Shown here: piece by piece, positions 20,336 to 29,689 of the stretch
Layout of the letters: each line of letters opens with the position of its first letter
How positions within the stretch are numbered: position 1 is the first letter of the stretch
DNA from: Tenacibaculum sp.
GTDB lineage: Bacteria; Bacteroidota; Bacteroidia; Flavobacteriales; Flavobacteriaceae
Direction: 5' to 3'
DNA: 64,000 nucleotides
Assembly (NCBI GenBank): GCA_018456245.1
Contig: JAGYHQ010000002.1
Span: 18,171 to 82,170, forward strand
The notes under the pieces: model-generated
Database searches by the model: none
The model's input: only the letters and a program-made list of their open reading frames with translations
What the model was told of the DNA's origin: nothing
Position numbers and translations under genes: made by a program

Positions 20336-20767
20336 ATGAAAAAAGATATTTTTAATTTACAGCGATTTATAGAGACTCAAAACAGTAGTTACGAAATAGC
20401 CTTAAATGAAATAAAAAACGAAAGAAAACAAAGTCATTGGATGTGGTATATATTTCCTCAATTTAAGGGATTGGGAAGAAGTTACACTGCTGAAAAATAC
20501 GCTATTCAAAGTAAAGAAGAAGCGATTGCCTATTTTCAAAATCCTATACTTAAAGAAAGATTGATAGCAATTACAACAGCATTTTTACATATTGAAAACA
20601 AAACAGCCTATGAGATTTTAGGCAGTCCTGATGACTTAAAAATGAAATCTTCAATGACATTGTTTAATGCTATACAAAACGAAACTACTATTTTTAAAAA
20701 AGTTCTTGATAAATTTTATAATTCAATTAACTGTGAACACACACTAAACGAATTAAATACCCCATAA
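20336..20767 (+). CDS. DUF1810 family protein
   Basis: LQRFIETQNSSYEIALNEIKNERKQSHWMWYIFPQFKGLG. Confidence 0.88.
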   Translation: MKKDIFNLQRFIETQNSSYEIALNEIKNERKQSHWMWYIFPQFKGLGRSYTAEKYAIQSKEEAIAYFQNPILKERLIAITTAFLHIENKTAYEILGSPDDLKMKSSMTLFNAIQNETTIFKKVLDKFYNSINCEHTLNELNTP

Positions 20768-20961
20768 ATACACTTTACAATAAAAGGTAAGAAAAAGATA
20801 ATAAAGTAAATATCATTGCGCAGTTTTATTACTTTTAAACAACAGATAATCTAGTTTAAAGTACACCATTATGTATATGAGTTTTTATCTGTTTTTATTT
20901 TGTTTAACGTACTACCTTGTTTTTTAACAGATAAATTTAGAAATATTATATATACTTCTCT

Positions 20962-21001
20962 TATTGACGAAAAATATAATTTTTTGGACTTTTCGTCAAT
21001 A
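20962..21001 (+). repeat. second copy of inverted repeat TATTGACGAAAA-N16-TTTTCGTCAATA
   Basis: 12-bp arms identical to those at 7665-7708, same 16-nt spacer length. Confidence 0.75.
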
Positions 21002-21073
21002 GGGAGTGTTCTTAACTCACTAGAATTTTGTAAATAGTTTTTTTTATAAGTACACTTTTTTCACTTTTTACAC

Positions 21074-22024
21074 TTATAAAAGCAAATTAAAAAAATCTGC
21101 CATATCCAATCCTTCTTCTTTTTGTTTTTCAGTTGCTGTTTTTTCTAATAAATCAGAAACTTTAAAAGTAGCATTTTTAAGTTTACTTTGTATCTCATAG
21201 GCTTTTGTTTCCCATTCTTTAAAGGTATCACCATTATTGGATAAATCAGGAAATAAAACAACCTTTCTATCTTCTAAAACTTTACATTTTTGAAAATTTA
21301 AACTACTCTTGTTATAAACTGCCAACCATATAAAATTTGATTCTTTGGGAGAGCCTAAATATAAGGTGTTGTAAATTGCTGTTTTTGGAGCTTCTACTAA
21401 TCCTATGTAATGATACGGATATAGCTTTAGTAAATGCTCCCCAAACAGACAACTAACTTTTAAATCTTGTTGGTCGTAATTTTTTAACCATTGAGGAATA
21501 GTGTTTTTACCTCTTATTAAATCATTCTTAATTATTGAGTGTAAAAAAGATGTTTTTATAGTGTGATTTTCAGCATCAAATTGCTTGACTTGTATAGCCC
21601 TAACATTATTATTTATATCAATAAAAGGAAAAGTTATAGCACCTTTCATATAATCTTTTGTTATTGTTCCTAAATAATACATAGAGATTACTTCTTCAAC
21701 TTTAGCGACTGGAAAATTACCTAATAGGTTATTGATAAATGTGTTATCAGAATAGCCTTTTAAAGTAGTTTCTAATATTTCATTTGGTATAAAAACTTTA
21801 TTTTTAGGTTTTGAATCGTAATATTTTATAGTGTTATTTATTTTTAATCCATCTTTGTAAGGATTAAGATGATATTTACATTTATTTTCCCTATCACAAC
21901 GACCATATTTATAATCTAAATAATTATCAGTTTCTTTATCAATATAACGAACAAAAGTCTTCTTTCTACATTGAGGGCAATTATATTTTTTACTTCCTTT
22001 CTCTAATGAATATTTATAACTCAT
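21074..22024 (-). CDS. Zn-finger/Toprim-like protein of mobile elements (DUF6371-like)
   Basis: KKYNCPQCRKKTFVRYIDKETDNYL...GRCDRENKCKYHLNPY; followed by Toprim-like region. Confidence 0.65.
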   Translation of the reverse strand: MSYKYSLEKGSKKYNCPQCRKKTFVRYIDKETDNYLDYKYGRCDRENKCKYHLNPYKDGLKINNTIKYYDSKPKNKVFIPNEILETTLKGYSDNTFINNLLGNFPVAKVEEVISMYYLGTITKDYMKGAITFPFIDINNNVRAIQVKQFDAENHTIKTSFLHSIIKNDLIRGKNTIPQWLKNYDQQDLKVSCLFGEHLLKLYPYHYIGLVEAPKTAIYNTLYLGSPKESNFIWLAVYNKSSLNFQKCKVLEDRKVVLFPDLSNNGDTFKEWETKAYEIQSKLKNATFKVSDLLEKTATEKQKEEGLDMADFFNLLL

Positions 22025-22027
22025 ATT

Positions 22028-23485
22028 TTAAAAATTCACATCGTTTTCAATATTACTTAAATATGCAACATTACCTTTGTTAATCCTTTTAACTTCTATT
22101 TTATTGTTTTCTAAACGCCTTTTAAAGTTTGATTTATTTACAGGTTTAAATCCATCTTCTAAACAATAATTTCTATATTCAATGTATAAATCTTTAATTT
22201 TTATAAAGACTTCAATATTAGGTTTGTAATTATTTTCATCTAAAAACATTTTCACACTATCAGATTGTTTTTTATAATCTTCAACAGCTTTGTCAGCACC
22301 CTCTGAATATGTGAAATTTTTATTTTTTAACAATCTATTTAACCCTTCTAAAACCCAATTAAAAACTCCTGATAATTCATTTCCAATTATTTTAGTATGC
22401 AAATTTTTATCCTGTTTTTCTTCAGGTATAGTAACTTTAAAAGGAACTATTAGAAAACGCCTAAAAAAAGCATTTGTTTGTTCTACTTCTCTTGGTAGAA
22501 TATTACTGTTAAAGATAAGTTTAGCATATTGTTTTAAGATGTAAGGCTTTCCATACGGAGACCTCGCTGTAATAGGTTCTCCACTCGCTAATTGTTTGAA
22601 AATAGCACTTTCTAATTTACCATTAATTTCACTGGCATAATTAAGTAATTTATTACCTATTTCAGCTCTATAATACCCATTCTCGTTTGTTAAATCTTGT
22701 AATGAATAATTACTTGTATTTTCTTTCCCTAATAAGGCATTTACGACATCAAAGAAAACACTTTTACCATTTGCTCCACTACCATACAAGATTAAAACTT
22801 TTTCTAATTTTAATTTGTCATTTCCATTTTTAATAAAAAGACTACCTAAGTATTCAGATAAAATATTTTGTAAGGATTTATCAGGCAGAACAGTGTTTAA
22901 ATACTCTTGAAAAATAGGTGCTTTTGCATCAGGCTCATAATTAAAAGGTAATTGATAAGTGAAAAAATCTTTTTGATTAAAAGGTCTTAATTCTGTTTTA
23001 TTATCAATATCAAAAGTGCCATTTAATAAATTTATAGAAACTTTGTTAGGAGATACACTTTCTGTTTCTAAAAATGTATCGCTTATAAACTGTTTATATA
23101 ATTGCTCCTTAAAATTAAAATCTTTTTCTGTAAAGTAAGGAACTCCCATTTTTTTAGCAATTTCTCCTAGGAAATGTTTAAATAATTCTTCATTTATAAT
23201 TTCCCAATAAGCACCATTGTATAAATATATATCACTATTTTGTTTGCAAAGCCCCCAATTTTTAGCCCTTACTTCTTTGTTTAATTCATCTATTACTATT
23301 ATACGATAATGCTTTTGTTGAATTTTGAAGTTTTCTATCTTCTTGGTATTAGCTTTTTTTTCAAAATCTATTTTTTGGAAACTATTTTTCAATTCATTTA
23401 AAATTTCCTTTGCTTTTCTTGCCTTTGAAGTTGTTAAATTTTTCAATTCTTCTTTTGCTAAACTATTAAATTTTGGTTCTACCAT
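22028..23485 (-). CDS. P4/D5-type primase-helicase (SF3 helicase)
   Basis: LILYGSGANGKSVFFDVVNALLG; LIFNSNILPREVEQTNAFFRRFLIVPF. Confidence 0.88.
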   Translation of the reverse strand: MVEPKFNSLAKEELKNLTTSKARKAKEILNELKNSFQKIDFEKKANTKKIENFKIQQKHYRIIVIDELNKEVRAKNWGLCKQNSDIYLYNGAYWEIINEELFKHFLGEIAKKMGVPYFTEKDFNFKEQLYKQFISDTFLETESVSPNKVSINLLNGTFDIDNKTELRPFNQKDFFTYQLPFNYEPDAKAPIFQEYLNTVLPDKSLQNILSEYLGSLFIKNGNDKLKLEKVLILYGSGANGKSVFFDVVNALLGKENTSNYSLQDLTNENGYYRAEIGNKLLNYASEINGKLESAIFKQLASGEPITARSPYGKPYILKQYAKLIFNSNILPREVEQTNAFFRRFLIVPFKVTIPEEKQDKNLHTKIIGNELSGVFNWVLEGLNRLLKNKNFTYSEGADKAVEDYKKQSDSVKMFLDENNYKPNIEVFIKIKDLYIEYRNYCLEDGFKPVNKSNFKRRLENNKIEVKRINKGNVAYLSNIENDVNF

Positions 23486-23565
23486 ATTCTTATTTTTTTA
23501 ATTAAATTTTGTGTAAAAAGTGTAAAAAGTTATGTTGTAAAAAACTTTTATATTTTTTTAATTTT

Positions 23566-23898
23566 CTACTCATTGTTGGATTTCATAAACTCATCTATTT
23601 GATTTTGGCTATACATAGGACTTACTCCTATTTTTTTAATAGGAACTAATAAACCTTCATTTTTCCATCTATTTAATGTGCTTCTACTTTTTCTTAGAAT
23701 TACACAAACTTCATCAATAGTCAATAATTTGTTGTTCTCTTCTTTACGAGTTTGAGGGAGTAGTGTTTTCTCCATTTTGTATTCTATTTTAGAATAGACT
23801 TTTAAAGCAATTTTATCTGTTATTCTTTCTATAATATTATTTACATAATTGTTTGGTAATACTTCTAATTTAGAAGGAGTGATTATCTCTTTTTTCAT
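23566..23898 (-). CDS. excisionase-like HTH DNA-binding protein
   Basis: LLTIDEVCVILRKSRSTLNRWKNEGLLVPIKKIG. Confidence 0.8.
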   Translation of the reverse strand: MKKEIITPSKLEVLPNNYVNNIIERITDKIALKVYSKIEYKMEKTLLPQTRKEENNKLLTIDEVCVILRKSRSTLNRWKNEGLLVPIKKIGVSPMYSQNQIDEFMKSNNE

Positions 23899-24029
23899 AA
23901 TATTTATATTTTATTTTTTACAAATTTGAGAATAAAAAAATGCTTAAAATAAAAAACTAACCCTAAGGTTAGTTTAAAAATGATTGTTAAGTAGTTTGTT
24001 TTAAGGGGATTTTTTATAAAAATAAATTT

Positions 24030-25115
24030 TTATGTTAGTTTTTCAATTATATTATCTATCATTTTATTTTTTATTCTATTTTTAGAAGATGGGGTGTGTT
24101 TCATTTTGATGTAGTCTATATATTTACCGTTCCATAAAAAACACATTGATACTTTTTTCCATTTATCTTTAGGATTTATTATTATCTCTTTTTCAATTAA
24201 CTTATTTATAAAATAAAATAGTAAACCTTTACTTTCAATCCAATTAACCCTTTGTATTACTTCATGTGTATTATCAAATATTTTCACAAAATAAGGATTG
24301 TTGATTTCTTTTATACATCCTTTATTTATTAAGTTTTTTCTTATACTTGATAATTTAAGTGATTTTGAATAATCGTTGGGTAAGGATGATTCAAAGGATT
24401 TTTCAAGTGTTTTTGTTTTAAAGAAACTTATAAAATGACGATTGATAGTTTTAATTTTATTTTTTGTAGCTTGGTCTAAATATTCAAAGTAAGAATATGT
24501 TAAATTTTTTAAAGCAATAGTCATCTTTTCAATAATTAAAATATAGTTTTTTTCATCATATTCTTCAGATTTCTTCTTTAAGTTATTTAAATTTAATAGA
24601 GTATTACATATATTACTTACTACAGTGTCAATATAGCTTCTAGGGTTTTTAGTATTATTTATTTGTCTTAAAACAACGCTTGTTTCATCGCTAATATATT
24701 TTTCAAATAAATCTTCTAAATAATCTATAAAACAATATTTCTCTAACAGATCTTTATATAGGTTAATGTTATCTGTATTTTGTGTTAAATACTTATGTTG
24801 TGTATATATATGCGAATTATCTCTCAAATATTTTTTGTTTATACAAACAAGTTCTCCTTTTTCTCTGTTGTTATAAATTTCAAAATAGCTTCTAATATCC
24901 ATTAGATACAAATTCTTTTTTTTAAAAGCATTATAATGTTCTTCTAAAAAGATATTATTTTTTGTCTCTTTTGCTAATTTTGAAAAAGGAAACTCTTTAA
25001 CACTTGTTAAGTTAAAATCAGATTTGTGTAAAAGGAATAATTCTCTTAAATTTTTTAATCTTTCTTCTATATTGTTTTGTTCTTGTTTAGTAAATATCCA
25101 ATTATTTATTTCCAT
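24030..25115 (-). CDS. hypothetical protein translationally coupled to the integrase
   Basis: 361-aa ORF overlapping the integrase stop by 14 nt; no recognised domain. Confidence 0.6.
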   Translation of the reverse strand: MEINNWIFTKQEQNNIEERLKNLRELFLLHKSDFNLTSVKEFPFSKLAKETKNNIFLEEHYNAFKKKNLYLMDIRSYFEIYNNREKGELVCINKKYLRDNSHIYTQHKYLTQNTDNINLYKDLLEKYCFIDYLEDLFEKYISDETSVVLRQINNTKNPRSYIDTVVSNICNTLLNLNNLKKKSEEYDEKNYILIIEKMTIALKNLTYSYFEYLDQATKNKIKTINRHFISFFKTKTLEKSFESSLPNDYSKSLKLSSIRKNLINKGCIKEINNPYFVKIFDNTHEVIQRVNWIESKGLLFYFINKLIEKEIIINPKDKWKKVSMCFLWNGKYIDYIKMKHTPSSKNRIKNKMIDNIIEKLT

Positions 25116-26403
25116 CTTTTTTATCGTTTTCCCAATGTTCTCTCATTTTTTCTACATGTTCTTTTTGACCTATTTTTACATAATGTAAAAATTGTTTATC
25201 ACTTGAATGCCCAGTAATGGCTTTAATTGTTTCATCTGGCAGTTTTCCATAGTGATTTGATACAAAAGACCTTCTGCAAATATGTGAACTTACGAGTTCG
25301 TATTTTGGATATATCCCCCTTTCATCTCTATTTGTTTTAGGGTTTCTTTTGTCTCCTAATATCATTTCATTAATATTTGCCATTTTACAGAGAACTTTTA
25401 TATTTTTATTAAAAAGGATTTCTCGGCTTTTTTTATTAATTTCTATTCTAGGTAATTCACCATTTCGTTTATCTAATATTTTTTGAAACTGTGGATGTAT
25501 AGGAATTACAATAGGTTTCTTTGTTTTCTGTTGTTCTACAATTTTTATATTATTATCAATGATTTCTAATCTGTTGTAGTCGTTAAAATCACTTATTCGT
25601 AATCCTGTCCGTAGTCCAATAATAAACATATCTCTTATAATATCTAATCGTTCATCCTCTATCTTTAAGTTATATATTAAATTAATTTCATTTTCCGTTA
25701 AATATGGGTCAAGTGTTTCTTGTCTTCTGAATGTAAATTTTCTATTTTTATATTCTTTATTAATATCTATATTTTGTGATTCAGCTTCTCTACAAAATGT
25801 CTTTATTTGACTGATGTATTTTTCTATAGTACTATTTCCATATTGACCTTCAATAGATAAAAAACTGACAAATCTTTTATGAAAACTTAAATTAATATCC
25901 TTATGAAGTAATCTGCATTTATCATATTCTTCAAACTCTATAATTCTTGTAAGAGTAGTATTGTATTTTCTTATTGTTTTTTCATCTAAGACTTTTCCTG
26001 TTGCTATATTTATTCTAGTTTTAGATTCTTCAATAAACTTCTTAACAAATGGAACAAAATACACCTTATAATTATCTTGCTCATCTTTTGGTCTGTTATG
26101 GAAAATTTCTATCTGACGATTTAGCCAATATGTATCAATGGTTTCTCCATTACTAAAAGATGTGTTAAATTCGTTTAATATAAAATCTTTTAAATCAGAT
26201 ATTTTATCAAATAATTCTTTTTTAGGAAATTTATCTGTAACCGAATTAAAGTTTTGTTTTTTATTAGACCACCATTTTTTCTTTACTAAGATATTTGATT
26301 TGGCAAATATATCATTCCGTTTCCCTTTGTTGGAATAAAATAACCTAACATATAGGTTTATGGGGTCTCTTTTAGTTTTATCAACAAGTCTAATACTAGC
26401 CAT
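25102..26403 (-). CDS. tyrosine recombinase (integrase of the tRNA-fMet element)
   Basis: FIIGLRTGLRISDF, SSHICRRSFVSNHYG, ITGHSSDKQFLHYVKIG. Confidence 0.93.
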   Translation of the reverse strand: MASIRLVDKTKRDPINLYVRLFYSNKGKRNDIFAKSNILVKKKWWSNKKQNFNSVTDKFPKKELFDKISDLKDFILNEFNTSFSNGETIDTYWLNRQIEIFHNRPKDEQDNYKVYFVPFVKKFIEESKTRINIATGKVLDEKTIRKYNTTLTRIIEFEEYDKCRLLHKDINLSFHKRFVSFLSIEGQYGNSTIEKYISQIKTFCREAESQNIDINKEYKNRKFTFRRQETLDPYLTENEINLIYNLKIEDERLDIIRDMFIIGLRTGLRISDFNDYNRLEIIDNNIKIVEQQKTKKPIVIPIHPQFQKILDKRNGELPRIEINKKSREILFNKNIKVLCKMANINEMILGDKRNPKTNRDERGIYPKYELVSSHICRRSFVSNHYGKLPDETIKAITGHSSDKQFLHYVKIGQKEHVEKMREHWENDKKDGNK

Positions 26404-26617
26404 TTTCTTGGGTAAAAATCAATTAAATATTCTTTCTTACAAAGATAATATTTTACTTTAAATCTTCCCACTATCTTCCCATTTTTTATGAAATAGGTTG
26501 AAATATTGGTATTTTATAGTATTTTATAGAAAAGTTATTTTTAGATTTAAAAAATTGTAAATCAGAATTATATGTGCTATTTTATGTTATTGTGTTTTAT
26601 TATGAATTATAATTGGC

Positions 26618-26634
26618 AGTCCAGTTCCCGCTAC
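26618..26634 (+). repeat. attR-like direct repeat of the tRNA 3' end
   Basis: agtccagttcccgctac identical to 4918-4934. Confidence 0.85.
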
Positions 26635-26640
26635 ATAGCA

Positions 26641-26679
26641 ACGCTTAAAGTCAGTAACAACAAGACTTTAAGCGTTTTT
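26641..26679 (+). terminator. rho-independent terminator next to attR
   Basis: ACGCTTAAAGTC / GACTTTAAGCGT then T-run. Confidence 0.8.
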
Positions 26680-26756
26680 GGTTAAAAAAGCGTGTCAATA
26701 ACTCACTAAAGATGTTTAATATTTTGCAACTGGTTTAAATCAGATGTAAAAAAAAA

Positions 26757-27923
26757 ATGTCAAAACTTCAAAAAAGCACACAAAGTATCGAGTTTGTAGA
26801 TTTTATTCCTGCAGAGCTCAAAGAGAATAAGACTTGGGAGGTGGTTTATTATATGAAACATCCTATTACAAAAGATTTAAAACGCATTCGACATAGAGTA
26901 AAGCCTTTAAAAAGCACTATTGAAAGGCGAAAACTAGCAAAACGAATGATTGTCAACATTAACAAAAAATTATATAGTGGTTGGAATAAATTTATAGAAG
27001 AAAGTAATACCAAATCGTTTGCTAAAGTTTTTGATGTTTTTGATACCTACCTAATGACTATTAAAAAACAAGTCAAAAAAGAAACATTGCGAAAAGATAC
27101 TTTGCGTTCCTACACAAGTTTTATAAATAACATAAAAAACTATCTGATAGAAAATAATTTACAAGACATTTTTGTACACGATTGGAACGAAGAATTATTA
27201 CAAAATTTTTTAGATGAAATATTTTTTGAGCGTGATAATTCAGCACGAACTCATAATAATTATCTGCGTTTTATAAATACCTTTTCTCTTTGGATGATTA
27301 AGCGAAAATACATCAATGTAAATCCTGCTACAAACATTGATAGAATTAAAGAAGGAACAAAAAAACGCATTGTCATATCACACAAAGACAGAGAAACAAT
27401 CTTAAACTATATGAAAGAAAATCACTATAACTATTATGTTTTATGTTACACAGCATTTTATACACTTATCCGAAGAACTGAAATTACAAAAATTTTAGTT
27501 TCAGATGTTTTCTTAAAAAACAGAATTATAAATATTAGAGCAGATATATCAAAAAATGGAAAAGAACAAGTTGTAACAATCCCTAAGCCACTTATAAATG
27601 TATTGATTGAGCATCTATCAAAAGCAAAAAACTCAGATTATTTATTTTCTGCCGATAATTTTATTCCGGGACCAACACAATTAAATCCGAAAAAAATATC
27701 TGATGAATGGGCAAAACTTCGTAGGAAGTTAAAATTTTCCGATAAATATCAGTGGTATTCTTTAAAAGATACAGGAATTACAAACTACTTAACATTAGGC
27801 TTACCATTAATAGATGTTAAGAACCAAGCAAGGCATCACTCTATAACTCAAACTGAAACTTACACGCCGAAAAACATCGTTAAAGCAGTTAAAAGTATTG
27901 AAAGTGCGAGTTTAGATTTTTAA
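26757..27923 (+). CDS. tyrosine recombinase (prophage integrase)
   Basis: YTAFYTLIRRTEITKI, YSLKDTGITNYL, ARHHSITQTETYTPKN. Confidence 0.88.
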   Translation: MSKLQKSTQSIEFVDFIPAELKENKTWEVVYYMKHPITKDLKRIRHRVKPLKSTIERRKLAKRMIVNINKKLYSGWNKFIEESNTKSFAKVFDVFDTYLMTIKKQVKKETLRKDTLRSYTSFINNIKNYLIENNLQDIFVHDWNEELLQNFLDEIFFERDNSARTHNNYLRFINTFSLWMIKRKYINVNPATNIDRIKEGTKKRIVISHKDRETILNYMKENHYNYYVLCYTAFYTLIRRTEITKILVSDVFLKNRIINIRADISKNGKEQVVTIPKPLINVLIEHLSKAKNSDYLFSADNFIPGPTQLNPKKISDEWAKLRRKLKFSDKYQWYSLKDTGITNYLTLGLPLIDVKNQARHHSITQTETYTPKNIVKAVKSIESASLDF

Positions 27924-29689
27924 CCTAAAGTCTCACTTTCAATTTCAACTTCCCAATATTCTTCTGATAGTCTACGTTTACGTATTTTCTTGTAAAGATG
28001 TTTTTTTCCATATTTAAATCGTCCATCTCCAATGCTAAAAGGTTCTACAACACTTACAGGAAACTTATCTTTATAAGTTTCAGAATTTAACCTAAAGTGT
28101 AGCCATTTTTTCCAAAACCTCTCGTAAATTTCATTAAGTAAATACGTTCTATTGGCAACTTTAGGAACGCTTACAGGTAATCCGTTCTGTAGCCCATCAT
28201 ATAAAAACAGTTTAAAATCGTTGGTATCATTATCCTTAAAAGCTGTAAAAATCTCATTTTTAGCTCTTATAGGCATAATTTCTAATTCCATATCAATTTT
28301 GGTAATATCTTCATCTCTAAAACCTTGTATATTACTTTGTACACCATTTTTTCCAACCCAAAAAGACTCATTACTTGTAATTAGTTTGTATAGTTTATTT
28401 TGGTTAAAAAATCGTTTCGGATTTTCAAGTTCAAAACGGCTTTCATCTCTAAAAGAAATATCTAAAAATTTACTTTCAATATAATTCATCGTAACTACAT
28501 TCTTATTAAAAGTAACCTCTAAATTAAGCCAGTTTTTAACTTTATTTAATAGTTTTCCAAAGGTCATTTTAGGCATAATTTCAGCTAAAGTAAAACTGTT
28601 AGGAAATTCATTTAATTGCCCATCTATAACCGAAAAATCAATCCTGTTAAATCTCTCAATATTACCAATTCCATTTGAAGGGTTGTCAGTACTCTTTCTC
28701 AATTTTAAAGATAAATACAATCTGCCTTTATCTTCATCATTTTTAACATTTATTATTAATGATTTTTTAATTCTATTTTCTGTAGAACTGTATAAAACCT
28801 TATCATTTTGTTTAATTACAAATTCAAAAACACTAATATCAACAGGAAACCTAAAAAATATTTTCATTTTATAAGAGCCTATTTTGTTTAATGAAAAATA
28901 TTCAGAATAATCAGCAATAACAAAACCAAGATTCCAAAGTTCGCTTGTGTTTTTAAATTGAAAAAAAGGAGGTAGTTCGGAACTAAATTTCTCTAAAAAT
29001 TTATCAGTGTACATAAGTAGTTTATTATTTGCTGTATCGCTCACAAAACTACCCTGCATTACCATTCCTGCACTTTCAAAGCCTGTTTTTAAAACACCCA
29101 GTAAATAAGGAAACGGAGTTAAAACATTTCTGTTTTTAGCAAGTGGTTTACCATCTTCAGTTACCCAAGAATTAGTAACAAACCTATCATTTTTATATTG
29201 ATTAACAAATCCTTCAAATTTTTCATATTTGGATTTTGATTTCAAGTCATTATCAATAACCATTGGGAAATTATAATTTACCTCTGGGTAACTTTTTGTA
29301 ATTACTTCTTTCGCATGACTTGTTATTGATTTTGTTTCAATAGCATCAAAAGGTAATTCATTCAATGGTGTATCTAACAATTCAATAGTTGTTTGCCCAT
29401 AATAAATAGTACCCTCTAAAGTGTTATTAGCAAATGACGTAATAATAAAATACGCATCCTCAAAATTATTATCTATTAGAAGTTTACCATAATGTTTTAG
29501 ATTGTAATTAGCACTATTCTCTAAATCTAAAAAACCAAGTTTTTCAGAAGTTTTATCATCAACTTTTTTTGAAAACGGCCAGGAGTAATTTTTTACAAAA
29601 AAATTATAGAATAACGGATTTTCTTCTACTAATGTAATTCTTGTTTCTGTTAAATTTAGTTCAAAATCTTTACCATAAAATACTATCAT
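27920..29689 (-). CDS. phage tail/baseplate-region protein
   Basis: 589 aa, position after tape measure in tail module. Confidence 0.5.
   Translation of the reverse strand: MIVFYGKDFELNLTETRITLVEENPLFYNFFVKNYSWPFSKKVDDKTSEKLGFLDLENSANYNLKHYGKLLIDNNFEDAYFIITSFANNTLEGTIYYGQTTIELLDTPLNELPFDAIETKSITSHAKEVITKSYPEVNYNFPMVIDNDLKSKSKYEKFEGFVNQYKNDRFVTNSWVTEDGKPLAKNRNVLTPFPYLLGVLKTGFESAGMVMQGSFVSDTANNKLLMYTDKFLEKFSSELPPFFQFKNTSELWNLGFVIADYSEYFSLNKIGSYKMKIFFRFPVDISVFEFVIKQNDKVLYSSTENRIKKSLIINVKNDEDKGRLYLSLKLRKSTDNPSNGIGNIERFNRIDFSVIDGQLNEFPNSFTLAEIMPKMTFGKLLNKVKNWLNLEVTFNKNVVTMNYIESKFLDISFRDESRFELENPKRFFNQNKLYKLITSNESFWVGKNGVQSNIQGFRDEDITKIDMELEIMPIRAKNEIFTAFKDNDTNDFKLFLYDGLQNGLPVSVPKVANRTYLLNEIYERFWKKWLHFRLNSETYKDKFPVSVVEPFSIGDGRFKYGKKHLYKKIRKRRLSEEYWEVEIESETLG

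Larger units (their letters stand above)
4935..26634. mobile_element. integrative element (satellite/island-like) in tRNA-fMet
   Basis: 17-bp direct repeat of the tRNA 3' end at both ends; integrase, excisionase-like HTH and P4-type primase-helicase at the right end; defence cargo; no structural phage genes. Confidence 0.85.
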
